A DNA stretch of 64,000 nt from contig NW_019091444.1 in assembly GCF_001949145.1 (NCBI RefSeq), positions 493,049-557,048 of the forward strand. Reading direction: 5' to 3'. Under the pieces are notes generated by a model. It was not told where the DNA came from. It saw only the letters and a list, made by a program, of their open reading frames with translations, and did not search any database. The position numbers and the translations under genes were made by a program. Shown one piece after another: positions 1-14,123 of this stretch. How positions within the stretch are numbered: position 1 is the stretch's first letter; every line of letters begins with the position of its first letter. The DNA is from Acanthaster planci. Lineage: Eukaryota; Echinodermata; Asteroidea; Valvatida; Acanthasteridae.

Positions 1-2795
1 CGGGCGGTCAACTCCTTTTCCAGCCTTTCGGCGAAGCCGGTGAACAGGGTGGAGCCGCCAGCAAGAACCACGGCAGCGTACAGGTCCTTGGCGTGCTCCG
101 CCCCGCACTTCTCAATGCTGTCGTGCGCGAGCTGGTGGAGTCCGGGCTGGGAATCCCCGTAGGGCAGGAACGCCGGCTGGAAGAGAGCCTCCGGGCAACG
201 GAACCGCTCATTGCGCAGGGTGATGACCTCTCCGTTAATGAGCTCGTAGCTGTGCTCCGGGGACACGTCGGGCATTTCTTTCTGCATCTCCTGGTCGAAG
301 TCAAGCGCCACGTAGCACGACCTCTCGATGTAGCCGCTGATTACGTCTAAATCCACTGCAATGCAGAAGCCAAAGGAATTAATTCTAAGAGCCCTACTGA
401 GAGCAAATTATCTTTGAAAGTTCGTAGAACATTAAGTTGTCTGGACTTCAAAAGAAACATCGATCGCCATACTTTATGGGGGAATTTCCACAGGTAAAGT
501 AAAAAAGTTAAAACAGACACATTACCATAACAGCCTTGAACGAGAAGCCAAGTTAACAAGGAGACTTGGCCGCGTCCAAATCACTTCGGTTGGAAATTAC
601 AGCTGAGAACGGCTGCAACGACTACCACGGACTCGTGCATGGGTAATTTGTAGCCACAGCCAAGTAATTCGGATAAGTCCATCAAGCAAAAATTAATTAC
701 ATGAAAACGGCAACCAGATATATTCGCTTAGCAAATTGATGCACCTAGCAAGAATCAGGTGGGAACATACGTTCGTGCTCTAAAGCTCTGCGAAATTGGA
801 AGTTGTACTGTGCTGTAACGTTTTACTGTTTCCTCGTATAAATGATTACATAATGTCTCAACTGTAAATCCTGGGCTTATGGACACAAGATAATTTGGGG
901 TCGGATTCCAGTGGCTGTGTGTCAACCTGAGAAGGTGGTGTAAAAGACTTACACCATGTATTCAAGTTAAAACCACTCTCCGTAAGGATCTTCAGTAGGC
1001 ACGACGTCAGATTGAAACCGCCGTAGTCGACACTGAGAATGGCGTCGGTCACCGCGTAGCCGTCGCGGACGGGCACGGCGTGCGAAGCGCGGTAGCCCGA
1101 CTCGCACACGAGTCCGGTGGTTCGACCGGAGGCGTAGAGGGACAACACAGGCTGCATGGCCACGTAGATGGCAGGCGCTTTGAAGGTCTCAAACATGATC
1201 TATGAGTACATTACAGATCAACTTCTGTGAGTTCTAAATGAACATTTTTGCTTTAAACCGTGTAAATATCAATCTCTGTTGACAGGAAACATGTTCAAAT
1301 CTCCAAACTGCTGTTATTTAAAAAAAGTCCTGATAAAACATGTTAACTTCAAATAGTTGGGGTAAAAACAGTGAATTAAAACTTTATACATATAACTGGA
1401 TTCCATAAACGATACAAAGTAAGCCTGAAAAGAAAACACTATTCTAAAGTAGAACCCTCAGAGGAATACATTTAGTGTGTTGCAAAACGAGGAAAATCCC
1501 AGGCATCTTCAGTAGCACTAACAACTTTGTTGAGCAAAGTGACGTAACATTTTTTTCACCTGCGCCATCTTTTCCCTGTTGGCCTTGGGGTTCAGGGGAG
1601 CTTCAGTCAGCAGCACAGGGTGCTCTTCTGGTGCCACACGCAACTCGTTGAAGAAGGTGTGATGCCAGGTCTTCTCCATATCGTCCCAGTTAGTGACGAT
1701 ACCGTGCTCAATGGGGTGCTTAAGGGTCAGGATACCTCTCTTCAGCAAAGCTTCAGCGCCGAAGTACGTGTCCTTTAGGTCAAGTACATGTGTCTATTAC
1801 AAAAAAAATGGAGACCTCTCAAAGACATTCTCAACACCCTATAAGAATTCAGGAGTGATACTTTGTCGGATCAGTAAAAGACACCCTTTGGCCACCACAG
1901 TGGGAAAACTTACAAATACATAATGAACAACTTTTCCAATGGGGCTTTGCATATGGATCGAAGCACCTTGTCTGCATGGTTACACCACTGAATGAACAAA
2001 GGAGGGAATGGGTGAGAGTGAGTGATTGAGCTCGAATGATCGAGTGGCTGGAGCGATTGAATAAGATGTTGAAGCAACTGCCTGTAAGAATCAGTGATGA
2101 ACTAAGTTGACCAGCCCACTGGCTGACCAACCCAGCGACTGACTGATTCTAGAAGGCTGACTACCCAATACACTACAGCTGAGGTCGCACGCGTAATGCT
2201 GACCGAATGTGTGAATGACTGCACGTGAGCAAGCACAGGCAAACAAACGGCTGTGTAAGTATTAAATCAACTGTGTATATCTTTTTCTGCCTACACTGAC
2301 AGTTTTAATACCTGGCTGATCGATCGATTCCAAACCGTCTGATTGATTGATTGGTTGGTTGAATTGGATTAGACTGAATTGTATTGGACTGAATTGTACT
2401 GGACTGAATTGCATTGGACTGGACCTGACTGTATTGGATTTGATTGGTTTGGATTGGAATGGATTGGTTTGGATTGGATCAAATCGGTTTGGATTAGATA
2501 GGATTGAATTGGATTGGAATGGATCGAATCGGTTTGGATTAGATTGGATTGAATTGGATTGGATTAGATCGGATTGGATGTACCCTCGCTTGTATTCTGC
2601 ACTTTCTTTGAGGTTCTTTGGGAGATCAGTGAAGTTTTTAAAATCTACCTGTGCATACTGCAGCGTAGAATCGCGAGGTTTCCCGACGACGGTGCGGAAC
2701 ACAACCTTCGGCTCTTCATCTCCAGCCAAACCGGCCTTGATGGTACCAGAGCCGTTGTCTATCACCAGGGAGGTTGCTCCGTTATCGCCAGACAT
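1..2795 (-). CDS. Divergent actin paralogue A (3' end beyond the window)
   Basis: Actin-fold protein, cut off at the left edge of the window. Exons, read on the minus strand, are 2795-2649 (49 codons), 1793-1560 (78 codons), 1199-955, and 336 to the edge. The phases agree: 0, 0, then 2. Actin landmarks are clear: DNGSG and IKAG near the N-terminus, [30 protein letters not shown], and [12 protein letters not shown]. Asp11, Lys18 and Gln137 (mammalian numbering) are kept. The second phosphate loop, normally DSGDGVSH, reads ESGYRASH. The segment joining exons 3 and 4 is about eight residues shorter than in normal actin, because the region normally containing [12 protein letters not shown] is reduced to CGYIERS. 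Exon 1 runs seven codons beyond the usual codon-42 junction. The exon 2 acceptor is uncertain: one about 21 nt downstream is also possible. No frameshift or stop is visible, so I read it as a fast-evolving gene rather than a pseudogene. It lies tandem with two more actins. Confidence 0.8.
2340..2580. repeat. Degenerate GGATT/TTGGA pentanucleotide repeat
   Basis: About 240 bp of imperfect tandem GGATTGGATT-type repeats in the first intron of actin A, just downstream of exon 1. It generates long spurious open frames on both strands rich in Ser-Asn-Pro or Trp-Ile-Gly. No coding role is inferred. Confidence 0.85.
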
Positions 2796-2902
2796 TTTGA
2801 CAAATGCTTATCGTGTCACAAAAATGTCAACCTGAAGCTGTTGACATGTAACAAAAGGGAAACATCAAATAAAAGGTGAAATTACGACATAATTCGCAGA
2901 CG

Positions 2903-3241
2903 GCGGACACATTGCTAACTCGGACACATATTTCCAGCTCGGACACATACATGTATTTCTAACTCAGACACATATTTCTAACTGGGACACATATTTCTAA
3001 CTGGTACACATATTTCTAACTCGGACACATATTTCTAACTGGGACACATATTTCCAACTCGGACACATACATGTATTTCTAACTCAGACACATATTTCTA
3101 ACTGGGACACATATTTCCAACTCGGACACATTCATGTATTTCTAACTCGGACACATATTTCTAACTGGGACACATACTTCTAACTCGGACACATATTTCT
3201 AATTTGGACACACATTTTTCTAACTGGGACACATTTTTCTA
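2903..3241. repeat. 18-20 bp minisatellite upstream of actin A
   Basis: About 17 imperfect copies of a unit close to CGGACACATATTTCTAACT. Some copies carry an inserted ACATGT. It begins about 110 bp upstream of the actin A start codon, so it may lie inside the promoter or 5' untranslated region. Confidence 0.9.
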
Positions 3242-4875
3242 GGAACAATGAGCCAGTTCAGCATTTCAAAAAGTCGAGGTCTTTCGGGAACAAAGCACGC
3301 GCGCTAATTAGCGTATGCCTACGCTGATTGGACCAAATCATATGAGACGTTTTTTATTCTTTCGATATCTATGGACAGGACAGACTTATCGCGTGCGCGC
3401 GTAGTTGTTCGCGAGGTAGCTCTGTTGAAATATCGCTGGGACATTATCTTGTTTTAATAATTCGCTGTTAAATTAGTGATTTTGTTTACCTTTTAAGCAC
3501 TACTGGAACCCTAAATTTTTGGAAATATAACCAGGGAAAGGCGATTTAGGGAGCTTATGCATTCCCCGAAATTTCAAGACTTACAACCCCTCAGAAAGAG
3601 ACCACAAGGGCCACATGAAGAAATTCCAAAGATTCGGTTAGGGATATGCCCTCCCCATGCCTAGCCAAACACGCGACGGCGTGGGGAAAATGCGTGCACT
3701 AGTATACATACAACGCGTGGGGGCGCCATTCATTCGAGTATGAGGTTAAGACTTCCGGGTTGCCAAATCCGTGGCTCGAACCATGGAGGAAGGCCCTCCA
3801 TACTCAAACGACTGCTGTCGGCGTTGAGTGGAAAAATTCTCTGCTGCCATAATGCACATAAACTATCCTGCGGCTTGCATTTTACTTATGAGACATTGAA
3901 CGAGGGTTTAACGTGCCCTACTTTACGCCTACTGGTATTACTATTAGTCTTGTATTATAGCCATTTATTATATTAACCACTCAACGATCATACTAGGCTA
4001 TACTACCTATTACTATATTAATACTACTAGGTCACAGGTAGGCTAATTGAACTTACTTGCTTGCACTTCCAGGTGGCCCGGTCTCGTCCTGTTCCCTGTC
4101 TGAACATACAGTGTACAGTTAGCAAGTTACTTCCAGCAGTGCCTTCGTGAATAACACGAGATGCGGCACAGACTGCCAGCCATCCACAAACGTAAACAAG
4201 CTCAATGCATAGTTAATAGGGGTGCGCGTGCCGGGGCGTGCCTACGTCCTAGCCATGTCATTTCGAGGATGTTATCGCTTTGTGCGCGTGCGCACCTGCA
4301 CTCGGCCGGATAAAGTATGGAGCGCCAGTTGCGCTCATTGTACGACGATTGGAATTCATAGCAAATTTGCAAACTTCTTTTGCCGTCAACTGAAACATAA
4401 AAATGAGTGGAACACGGATTGCACACGTCACTGATTGACAATGATACGCTCTAACCATCAATCCAGAAAACCCTTTACAGTTTCTGAGTTACCTTATCAG
4501 CAACAACCATTTTCATCCTAAAAATTACACACAAAAAATATTAGGCTTCGGAAATGCATTTGAATATGTGATACATAAATTAAGGGATAAAGGAATAATT
4601 TTTGTACATTATGTTATTACCAGCAGAGTTCTAAGTTTTATTTTGGATGTAATAGGAACTAATACTCTCCCTTTCGACGGTGTCAACGATCTCGACCTAG
4701 AAAGTGGAGAAAATATTTCATTTGTTACAGAGATTATGACCTACAGTAATGCTGTGGTCAGTGGCGTAACTGGGCTTCATTTGGAAGGGAGCAATCAACT
4801 ATATGTTTTTGGCGCTCGAGCCTTTTGTTATTCTATGTTTCACAAATCAATAATATCTTACTAACCTTCAACCAC
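3242..4875. other. Intergenic stretch between actin A and actin B
   Basis: No convincing gene. The largest open frame (4568-4864 plus, 98 codons) has no recognisable domain, no splice support and AT-rich composition like its surroundings. Confidence 0.6.
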
Positions 4876-4881
4876 TTTATT
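4876..4881 (-). other. Candidate polyadenylation signal for actin B
   Basis: TTTATT on the plus strand reads AATAAA on the minus strand, about 300 nt downstream of the actin B stop codon. Sole basis: position and hexamer. Confidence 0.45.
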
Positions 4882-5183
4882 GAACTATCAAAACTGAAAT
4901 GGTAAAACCTTTGATTCTCAATATAGACAGGAACTGCGACGCGGTTGAAAGCACACTTCTCTTGTAATTCCCGCAAATATAACCTGAAATAAACTGTTCA
5001 GACGATAACGAGACTTTAAGAGCCTTCCGCAACTGCTTCAACAAAATAATGATTGAGAATAATGAATGAGGCACACCTACGTTATTCAACTCCCCAAATA
5101 CACCAATTGAAAGGTCAAAAGTGATTATGTAATTAAACCCTGTCATGATGAGTGTGTTAAGGCTTAGTGTGTCGTAGTTCCAT

Positions 5184-8046
5184 TCAGAAATGATAATTTT
5201 GTGTGTTAATGACACTTGGGCCAGACTCCTCGTAATCCTCCTTTGTAATGCATGACTCTTGGAAGGAGGACAGAGAGGCAATGATAGAGCCACCGATCCA
5301 TACGAGGTACTTCCTCTCTGGGGGAGCAATGACGTTGACCTTCATGGTGGGCGGGGCACGGGCCACGATTTCCCTCTGCATCCTGTCACCGATCCCGGGG
5401 AACATGGTGGAACTACCGGCAAGAACGATGTTTTTATACATATCATGCCGAAATTCCCGCTCGCACCCAGTGATGCTCGTGGTTGTCACTTCCTGGATTC
5501 CCGGCTCATCTCTGCCGAGGAGGGCCGGCTGGAAGAGGGCCTCGGGGCAACGGAAGCGCTCGTTGCCGATGGTGATGACCTGACCGTCGGGGAGCTCGTA
5601 GCCCCTCTCCAAGGACGAACTGGAGGCAGCAGTCTGCATCTCCTGCTCGAAGTTCAGAGCAACGTAGCACAGCTTCTCCTTAATGTCTCGCAAGATGTCT
5701 CGCTGAGCTACAGAGTGAATCAGCGTGAAAAAACAACCGTTCTGCTTCTGTCTTCAGTATTCGCAAAATATCTTGGCAGGACACACCACCCCAATTCAAT
5801 AGATTCTAAATAAAGAGGGACAAAAGACTTCAAGCCACAATGCTCAAACCAAAATCGATCACTACAAGGTCCTAAACCATGCAACCATCAATGGCGTTCA
5901 GTGCTAGTCCAGCCTCTTTTTCGGTAATGACTGCGTTCCCTTCCCTTCCCTTAATGGAGTGTGCACATGTGGATTTGAGACCTAGGCTAATCCAAATCAG
6001 GCAGACAGGGTAACAATCCCCTCCCTCACCAAAGAAAGGCAGAGAAAAATAAAATAGACTGACTACAAATCAATTCTGTGTGAAGGGTTTGTAACTGCGA
6101 CCGAAGCTTTCGTGACTCATTCAGACGTCCAACTTAAAACAATGCAGTATACGGAAAACTGTGATGACAACTTACTGGCAATGTTGAAGTCGTAACCGCG
6201 TTCGGTGAGCATCTTCGCCAAGTGATCGGTCAGGTCTCGGCCACCGATATCGCAACGACGGGTGACACTGGGCAGCGGATAACCTTCCAGGATGGGAACA
6301 ATGTAAGCCACGCCGCCACCAACATGGACCACGACGCCGGTGGAGCGATTGGAGGCGTACAGGGCCAGCTTCGGCTTACTAGCCACGAAAAGGGCGGGTA
6401 TGTTGAAGGTCTCAAACATTATCTAGACAGGGATTGCATCATACACGTCTGTATCACAGCTTGCCTCATTCTGTTCTTTATTCGAGTAGTTATTACAGGC
6501 TTTATTCAGCAGATGACTATTTTGGTAGGTGCTTCCCGAATCAACTTTATTGACTGAACACTCTTAAAATTGCATGGAGCCAGACTATTTACTATATAGA
6601 TACTGATAAACCATCACTTGTAAAAAATATTTGAACAGAAGTGACACGATATTGCGGCAATAATTTGGATGCAATGTATGGTTTGCCAATTACTTCATCA
6701 TGATTGTTCCACAAAACAAAAATTTAACAAAATCTGCAGAGGTTGACTCGGTTTTGAGTTCAAGACGCCGACTTGTGAAAAAAATGAAAGCCAATGAGTG
6801 ACTTTAATCGACCCAGTCGTACTTTCGGTTTGCATCGTCGGGGGAACGAGTTGCTAGACATTACCAATCACCTCTGTCGCCTTCTCCCTGTTAGCTCTGG
6901 GGTTCAGGGGAGTTTCAGTCAGCAACACAGGGTGCTCCTCTGGTGCCACTCGCAGCTCGTTGTAGAAGGTGTGATGCCAGACCATCTCCATATCGTCCCA
7001 GTTAGTGACAATACCGTGCTCAATGGGGTAGTTGAGGGTCAGGATACCTCTCTTACTCAGGGCTGCATCTCCAACGTAGCTATTCTTTTTTCCCACGCCA
7101 ACCGAAAAACTCTGTTCAGGAAAGTACAAAATGTCAAACATCAACAGTCTACATGCAGAAGCTACGGGAGCAAATTCGGAGGAGGGGGCTTACAGTGCAT
7201 TCCTGTAATACTTGAGGCTGCCTCGTTGTTTGTCGCCAAAGTAGGCAACCTCTAATTTAAAAGCTCTCCACAGATTACAAGACACATGGGACAAATAAAG
7301 ACTATGTTTCCTTGATTAGTCTCCTGTCAAAAGCGAAACTTATGGGCTTTGAATTCACGCGGAGCACGCTGAGTACGCGTAACGAATTTATTCTTGTCCG
7401 GTTCGACGTCACTTCAGTTTAAACCCCGGCCACTGCACACGCACTGCACATATACTAGATTTAAATGCATTGATCGCAGTTTACATGGAACCGTGGAACC
7501 GGAAGTTAACACCCAACTTCAGCGATTGTCTTTATCCTACACGCAGAACGCGCGTAAGAACTCGCTTAGAAAACCTACAACCCTCTGTCTCTCTTTTGCC
7601 GCTTGGGGGTGCCTTCAACTTCGAACAGATAGAGACGGAATGAACTGTTGGAATTAACTGGCTCTCTGCCGCCGCACAGTCACGCCTGGCGATTCTCTTT
7701 TTGGAACAATATTTTCAAGTCAAATGGTGAGGAAAGTTTTTGCATTCATCCGTATGAAAGGAGGTAAGTAAGGTTCGGTAACGAGTTAAACTTAACAGAA
7801 TTACGTGAATATCTTTCTATTGCACAGGGTAGGATATGACAATAAGATAAGAGAAGGGGAAAAAGGAACAACAAACAAATTGCAAAGAGAAAGAGAATTA
7901 GATTTAGATTTTTAAACACGAAGAAATTTCACCTGATGTTTTGGCCTTCCAACGACCGTTGGGAAGGAGACTCTAGGGGTGTCATCTCCCGCGAACCCGG
8001 CATAGGTCACCGTGGAACCGTTTTCGAACAATACGGGCAAGGACAT
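5184..8046 (-). CDS. Divergent actin paralogue B with degenerate ATP site
   Basis: Complete four-exon actin-like gene of 374 residues. Exons are 8046-7933 (38 codons), 7111-6872, 6422-6176 and 5707-5184, with phases 0, 0 and 1. Introns 2 and 3 match the canonical neighbour exactly. Structural motifs are kept ([85 protein letters not shown]). The nucleotide site is not. In mammalian numbering Asp11 is Glu, Lys18 Tyr, Gln137 Lys, Asp154 His, Asp157 Gly and His161 Tyr. The acidic N-terminus is missing and the C-terminus ends NTQNYHF instead of VHRKCF, so Cys374 is lost. The reading frame is intact across all exons, which argues against a decayed pseudogene. I infer a non-hydrolysing, structural or tissue-specific actin-like protein. 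A dying copy cannot be excluded without expression data. Confidence 0.85.
7404..7528 (+). repeat. Dispersed repeat family R, copy 1
   Basis: Shares GACGTCACTT, AGTTTAAACC, ACTGCACA, GCATTGATCGC and GGAACCGGAAGT in the same order with copies at 25354 and 32311. It lies in intron 1 of actin B. No terminal repeats were identified, so the class is unknown. An upstream shared block (AGCACGCTGAGTACGC) also occurs near 35660. Confidence 0.7.
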
Positions 8047-8710
8047 TCTTATTGCTGAACTTTCTTGGCAAACTCAAACCGCCTGTGTACACAGAAACAT
8101 ATGGCAAAGTGGTTGGTGACTGTCTTAACTGAATTTTTTTGGGTCTTTTTTCATTTTTTTGATACAATTTTTATATTTATATATATTTCTATATTTTATA
8201 TGAAAAAGAATCCCACTCAGGATGGGAACAAGCCAGTTTATACTGGCAAGATGGAACAGGTGTCTAACACCACTACAGGGCCATCCTACCACTCCAGATT
8301 TAGCGTGGAACCAGAAATTTCCCAAAATTGGAAGGTCCAGAACCAATCAGCCCTGAAATCAGAAAAAACTTTGTTTTGAAAACTGCACCTGTCACAAAAA
8401 CAAGCCGACTGGTTAAGAAGCAAATCACAAGAAGAAACACAACCTCAATCTGAACGCCATTCGGTCTATCTACTGAAAAAGCTAACAGAAAATTAAAAGA
8501 ACTCAACCCGTCGAGCGACAAGTTAGTCGATTGCCTACTGCAATCGGTTTTGAAGTGTAGGGAGTGTGAATGCTGCAGATGAATGAATAGTCCTGATTTA
8601 TATACCAATATTTTAAATTAGTCGAAAGCCGAAAACCACTATCTCTCCTTTCAGACCAGTTAAAGGAAAGTGTATCGAGTGAATTCTCGGGGAACAAAGT
8701 GATACTCACG
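8047..8710 (-). other. Possible 5' untranslated exon and intron of actin B
   Basis: A consensus acceptor (minus-strand TACACAG ending at 8083) lies 36 nt before the actin B start. A donor GTGAGT at 8709-8704 could end a non-coding first exon near 8710-8770, which would copy the layout of actin C. Only splice signals support this. The region between is very AT-rich. Confidence 0.3.
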
Positions 8711-8770
8711 ACCAGTGGAGGTCTCGCAAACGGTCTTCAGACTTTCTCTAACGAATGTATAAACGCAGGT

Positions 8771-11700
8771 GAGCTCGGAGACAGTCCGTTGAAGGCATTT
8801 ATTTACATCTGATGCCGGCGCAGCGTGTCAACTCCGACCAGCAACTACCCTGACAGTAATTACCAATTCTTCTCATGCTATCGTTTATACTTTTAAATTA
8901 CTGTTGAATATCTGCTTGACGATGATCAATGTCCGGGGTCACTGGGAAAAGGGAGAAAAGATGGGCCAATACTATCGGGGCCGACACTACAAAGCATAGG
9001 ACAAAACGGGGTCCTCGAAATTGTTGTATTTTTTGCAGGAGAGTGAGGCATCAATTTTCGAATTGGCAATAGGCTTCACAACTGCTTCAAGGATGATCTT
9101 TTCTGGGGAGAAATATCTTCAGAAGTTATCGGTTAAGCCCCCAAAATTGTAAGGAAAATGAAACATATGTATCTGAAATGAGCTTTGATATGTGTGGTAC
9201 TGAGAAATTTGTATTTTTCCTGGAGTGGTTTTTTTAAGGGGGGGGGTTCATCATCGTTTTCTAGGGCACCTTTTTTTTTATAGTGATTTGCAACCTCATT
9301 CCCAATTTTTAATGGAGATAGTGGTTATCCACTTAAGGTTACCTCGTCTTCACAGGTTACTTTGTTCCTATATTTACACGGGAGCATACTGTTTGACACC
9401 ACGGAAGAAACGAGATTGCAAAGTAAACTTGTCCCGTAGTCACTAAAAACGCACAAACTTGATAATTTCAACTCTTTATGCATTGGGAGACATCTATTCG
9501 GCATGTATAAATAACTTTCATGAAAACCCAGACCAGGTATTTGCAATTAAAATTTAAAAAATTAGAAATGTACGATCATAAAGTACATTGAAGTTCTGTA
9601 TCGTAAAGTTTAAGACAAGGTCTGAAGAATTTTAAATCAGTACCATTAAAAACCTCGAAGTTTTGAAGGTCCATGCGATGGAAGCGTAGACAGGGTTTTT
9701 AGCCTAGTTTCTCCATTGTTACGTTTACTTTCAATCTTTTTGTAATGCACAGGTGTTGATTTGACACCAATGTGACACCATGGGTTTTGCAGTGTAAACC
9801 CTCCAGCTTGTTGCACTTCTCATCGACTGTGAAGTGTGCCGGTGAGCTGAACTCGGCCTAGCAAACGTCCCCCGATTTGCGGGGGATAAGTGGTGGGTGA
9901 TCGTTGGTATTGACAAGAAGGAAGCATACATTCTGTCTAGAAAGTTTCCTTTAACAACTCAGCAGACTTAATTTACCGTAAAAGTTTTTTAAAACATCTT
10001 TTTCCAAGATTGTCGGAGTGCAAATTTTTCAGGAGTTCAGCTTTTAGGAGTTTTTAGAGTCACTCTTTGCGGTCATTTTGACACCATTTTTGCAAACATC
10101 GAACATGATGTGTTCGCGCAGAGCCAAAAATGTATATTTTTTTCCACTGCGGTGCTCAATGCACGGGTGTAGCCATGAAATGACCATAGCAAACCACACG
10201 TCCTACTGAGTTCAAACTTCACATTTGTAATAATATTAAGGAGTGTGTATACAGCATGCTAAGTTTTTAAAAAAATTGGGCGTTGCACAGCCGAGTTCTT
10301 AGAGGGAAGGGCGGCGTCCGCCGCCACCCTCCAGCGACTGTGAGATGGGCCAAAAAAACCCAGCTCAATTAACTCGCCAACAAAGCGTTCTCAGTACAAT
10401 GCACGTTATTAATGAGACTCACTAAAAAGGCAATTTAACATTTAAAAATAATCAGTAATTAAGTAGCAAACCGGGCCTTCATGGACTTACCATCTGCTCG
10501 CAGATTTTTAACGGGGCAAAATGATCATGGGCCTGCCGTTGAGGAAATACGTGTTGCTGAATGTCACAAATATGGAAATAAACTGGCGGTATCATGCGCC
10601 AGCGCACACCAGCCATTTTGGTTCGAAGTGTGAGGTTGGCGCTACTCAGTCTTTAACATGTACTTCTCCGGGTCTCCAACATGAGGAGTGTTTTCCAAAC
10701 AACACCGAACTTGAATGACATGAATAGAATGGACAGGAAGGGAGCTTGCAGGATTCTGAACAGTTTTCCATGTTATTTTGTCTCTATTATTGTTTTTGGT
10801 TTAGTTTTGTTAAGGCATCTACATAATAAGCCCTCGGCTTCGGCAGATGTCTCCATAATTGCAGACGAATTTATCGTTCTTTCTTCACCCCAACCTTTTT
10901 CGATATGTTCAATATAAACTACATGTATATTTCATTTTTTTACCAGTTGGAAACTCATTATGGAAATGAATGTTGCTTGATTGATACGTCTACAGCATGA
11001 TTGCGTCTCTTCCATAAGCCAGGTATGAGGGCGCTCTAATATATTAAAAGGGACGCTTGTTTTGGCAATTAGAACAGTAGGAAGACTGTGAGCGCGAGGG
11101 CGCTGTTAGTTCGATGCTGGGTCAAATTACTTTTTTCTCCTTTCATATGGCCCCATCCAACCTGCACCACACTGCTGTAGGCCTACTTTTTGTTGCCAGG
11201 GAACCAAGGCTTTAAAATGCTTTAAATTGGCAAGTGAGCCATCGCTATTTGTAAACGGTTTGGATGTGGGATCAGACTCCACGTACCAAAAATGAAAGAT
11301 GTGGAGAGCCGCTTTACATAGAACCCCTGACCTTCAACAGTGCTTTTATGCAAATTTTCTCAAGTCGAGTTACATTTGCTTATAGCAGTTTTCCCTCGAG
11401 TAGCCATGTCAAAATTTACACGACACATCGGTTACTTCCCACCCAGAAACACTGAAAAATGATCAGTTGTAAATTCACATCTGACCTCATTTCTCTTTCA
11501 AATTGCATGCAAAATTCTGCTTACCCACATCAAACACAGCAACACTTCAAAATGAAGGACATCCGGTGTTCTTCAATTTACAAAGAAATTACAACTTTTT
11601 ATTTTTTGGCCTTAGCAACTTTCTCACTAGAAGTCAAAAAATAGTACACAAACCAACAAATTGCCCTCACCAGTAACAAAAATTACTTTTATCTAAATAT

Positions 11701-12220
11701 ACAAGTTTTTTTTAAGTTATAAAGAAAAAACTGCGGCGCTGGGAGTCCTCCCGATTCATAGCTTCAGATGTTTCAACAGCCCCAAGTTCATTTCCTATGG
11801 GGGCATGTCCCACAGGGGCTAACCATTTCTAATTCACTTCATGTGAATTACCACAGCCCATGCAACCGTTGAAGCAACCATTATAAACAGCCGCGCTAGA
11901 AATGCCAAGGATGGAAACGGACATTTCAGTTAAGCTTTAGTACCAATAGAACAAAGTACCGCCTCGAAAGGATAAGATTTTCCAAGTTTAGATTGGTGTT
12001 AGTTTAACATTTTTGGGCCTGTATAGTTTGAGGCATGCATACACGTCAAATGAACAGGACAGTTTATGTGCGCTTGAACAAAATTTTAGGCACAAAAATG
12101 AGTTGACATTGATTATAGCAAGTTAACGTGGAAAGGTTTTTATGGAGCAAGTCTCCATCATGATAGCGAGACTTGAAACCCGGTCTGTTCTCAGTCTTTG
12201 GTTAGGTTTTTACTGTCCGT
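8771..12220. other. Intergenic stretch between actin B and actin C
   Basis: No gene recognised. Open frames are short, without motifs, and their codon use follows local AT-rich composition. The part just left of 12220 should contain the actin C 3' untranslated region. A minus-strand AATAAA at 11598-11603 is the nearest clear hexamer I found. Confidence 0.5.
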
Positions 12221-13747
<1,527 letters not shown>

Positions 13748-13862
13748 CTGTGGGGCAAAAACAAATTTGAATAATTATCTATTACCTGAAGTACTACTAT
13801 AATCTTTGAAATTCATTACAGGCCTTTCGGTAGAAGGAAACAAAATACGGAACAAAACATGC

Positions 13863-13912
13863 TTAACCCTCCTCAATCCTTCACCTGTTGGAGGACTGAG
13901 GAGGGTTAGGGT
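13863..13912. repeat. Short inverted repeat (hairpin)
   Basis: AACCCTCCTCAATCC is followed after about 14 bp by its near-perfect complement GGACTGAGGAGGGTT. It lies in intron 1 of actin C. Function unknown. Confidence 0.7.
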
Positions 13913-14113
13913 TAATAAAATGACTTCAGAATTGAATGAAAAAATCCTAACGGCGAAAGAAAATCTGGCTAACATTTTGTATACAGGGAAAGCAGAGACG
14001 GGATACACAATGCTTTTTGTCCGAGGGCTCGTTTAAATTCGTAGAGCACTGTGTATAAGTAATAGCCAGGATTCAAGGAAGTCAGCCGGGCGCGACCGCG
14101 AGCTGAAACATGC

Positions 14114-14123
14114 CCAAATAAGG
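14114..14123. promoter_or_regulatory. CArG box (SRF site) in actin C intron 1
   Basis: CCAAATAAGG matches the serum-response-factor consensus CC(A/T)6GG exactly. It lies in the intron between the non-coding first exon and the start codon. Vertebrate beta-actin genes also carry an intron-1 CArG box, so this is a plausible enhancer. Inference from motif and place only. Confidence 0.6.

Noticed and set aside
2262-2835. Long frames rich in Ser-Asn-Pro or Trp-Ile-Gly
   Set aside because: Read-through of the GGATT array next to actin exon 1; only the N-terminal 49 codons on the minus strand are real.
4568-4864. 98-codon plus-strand frame
   Set aside because: No recognisable motif, AT-driven codon use and no splice partners.
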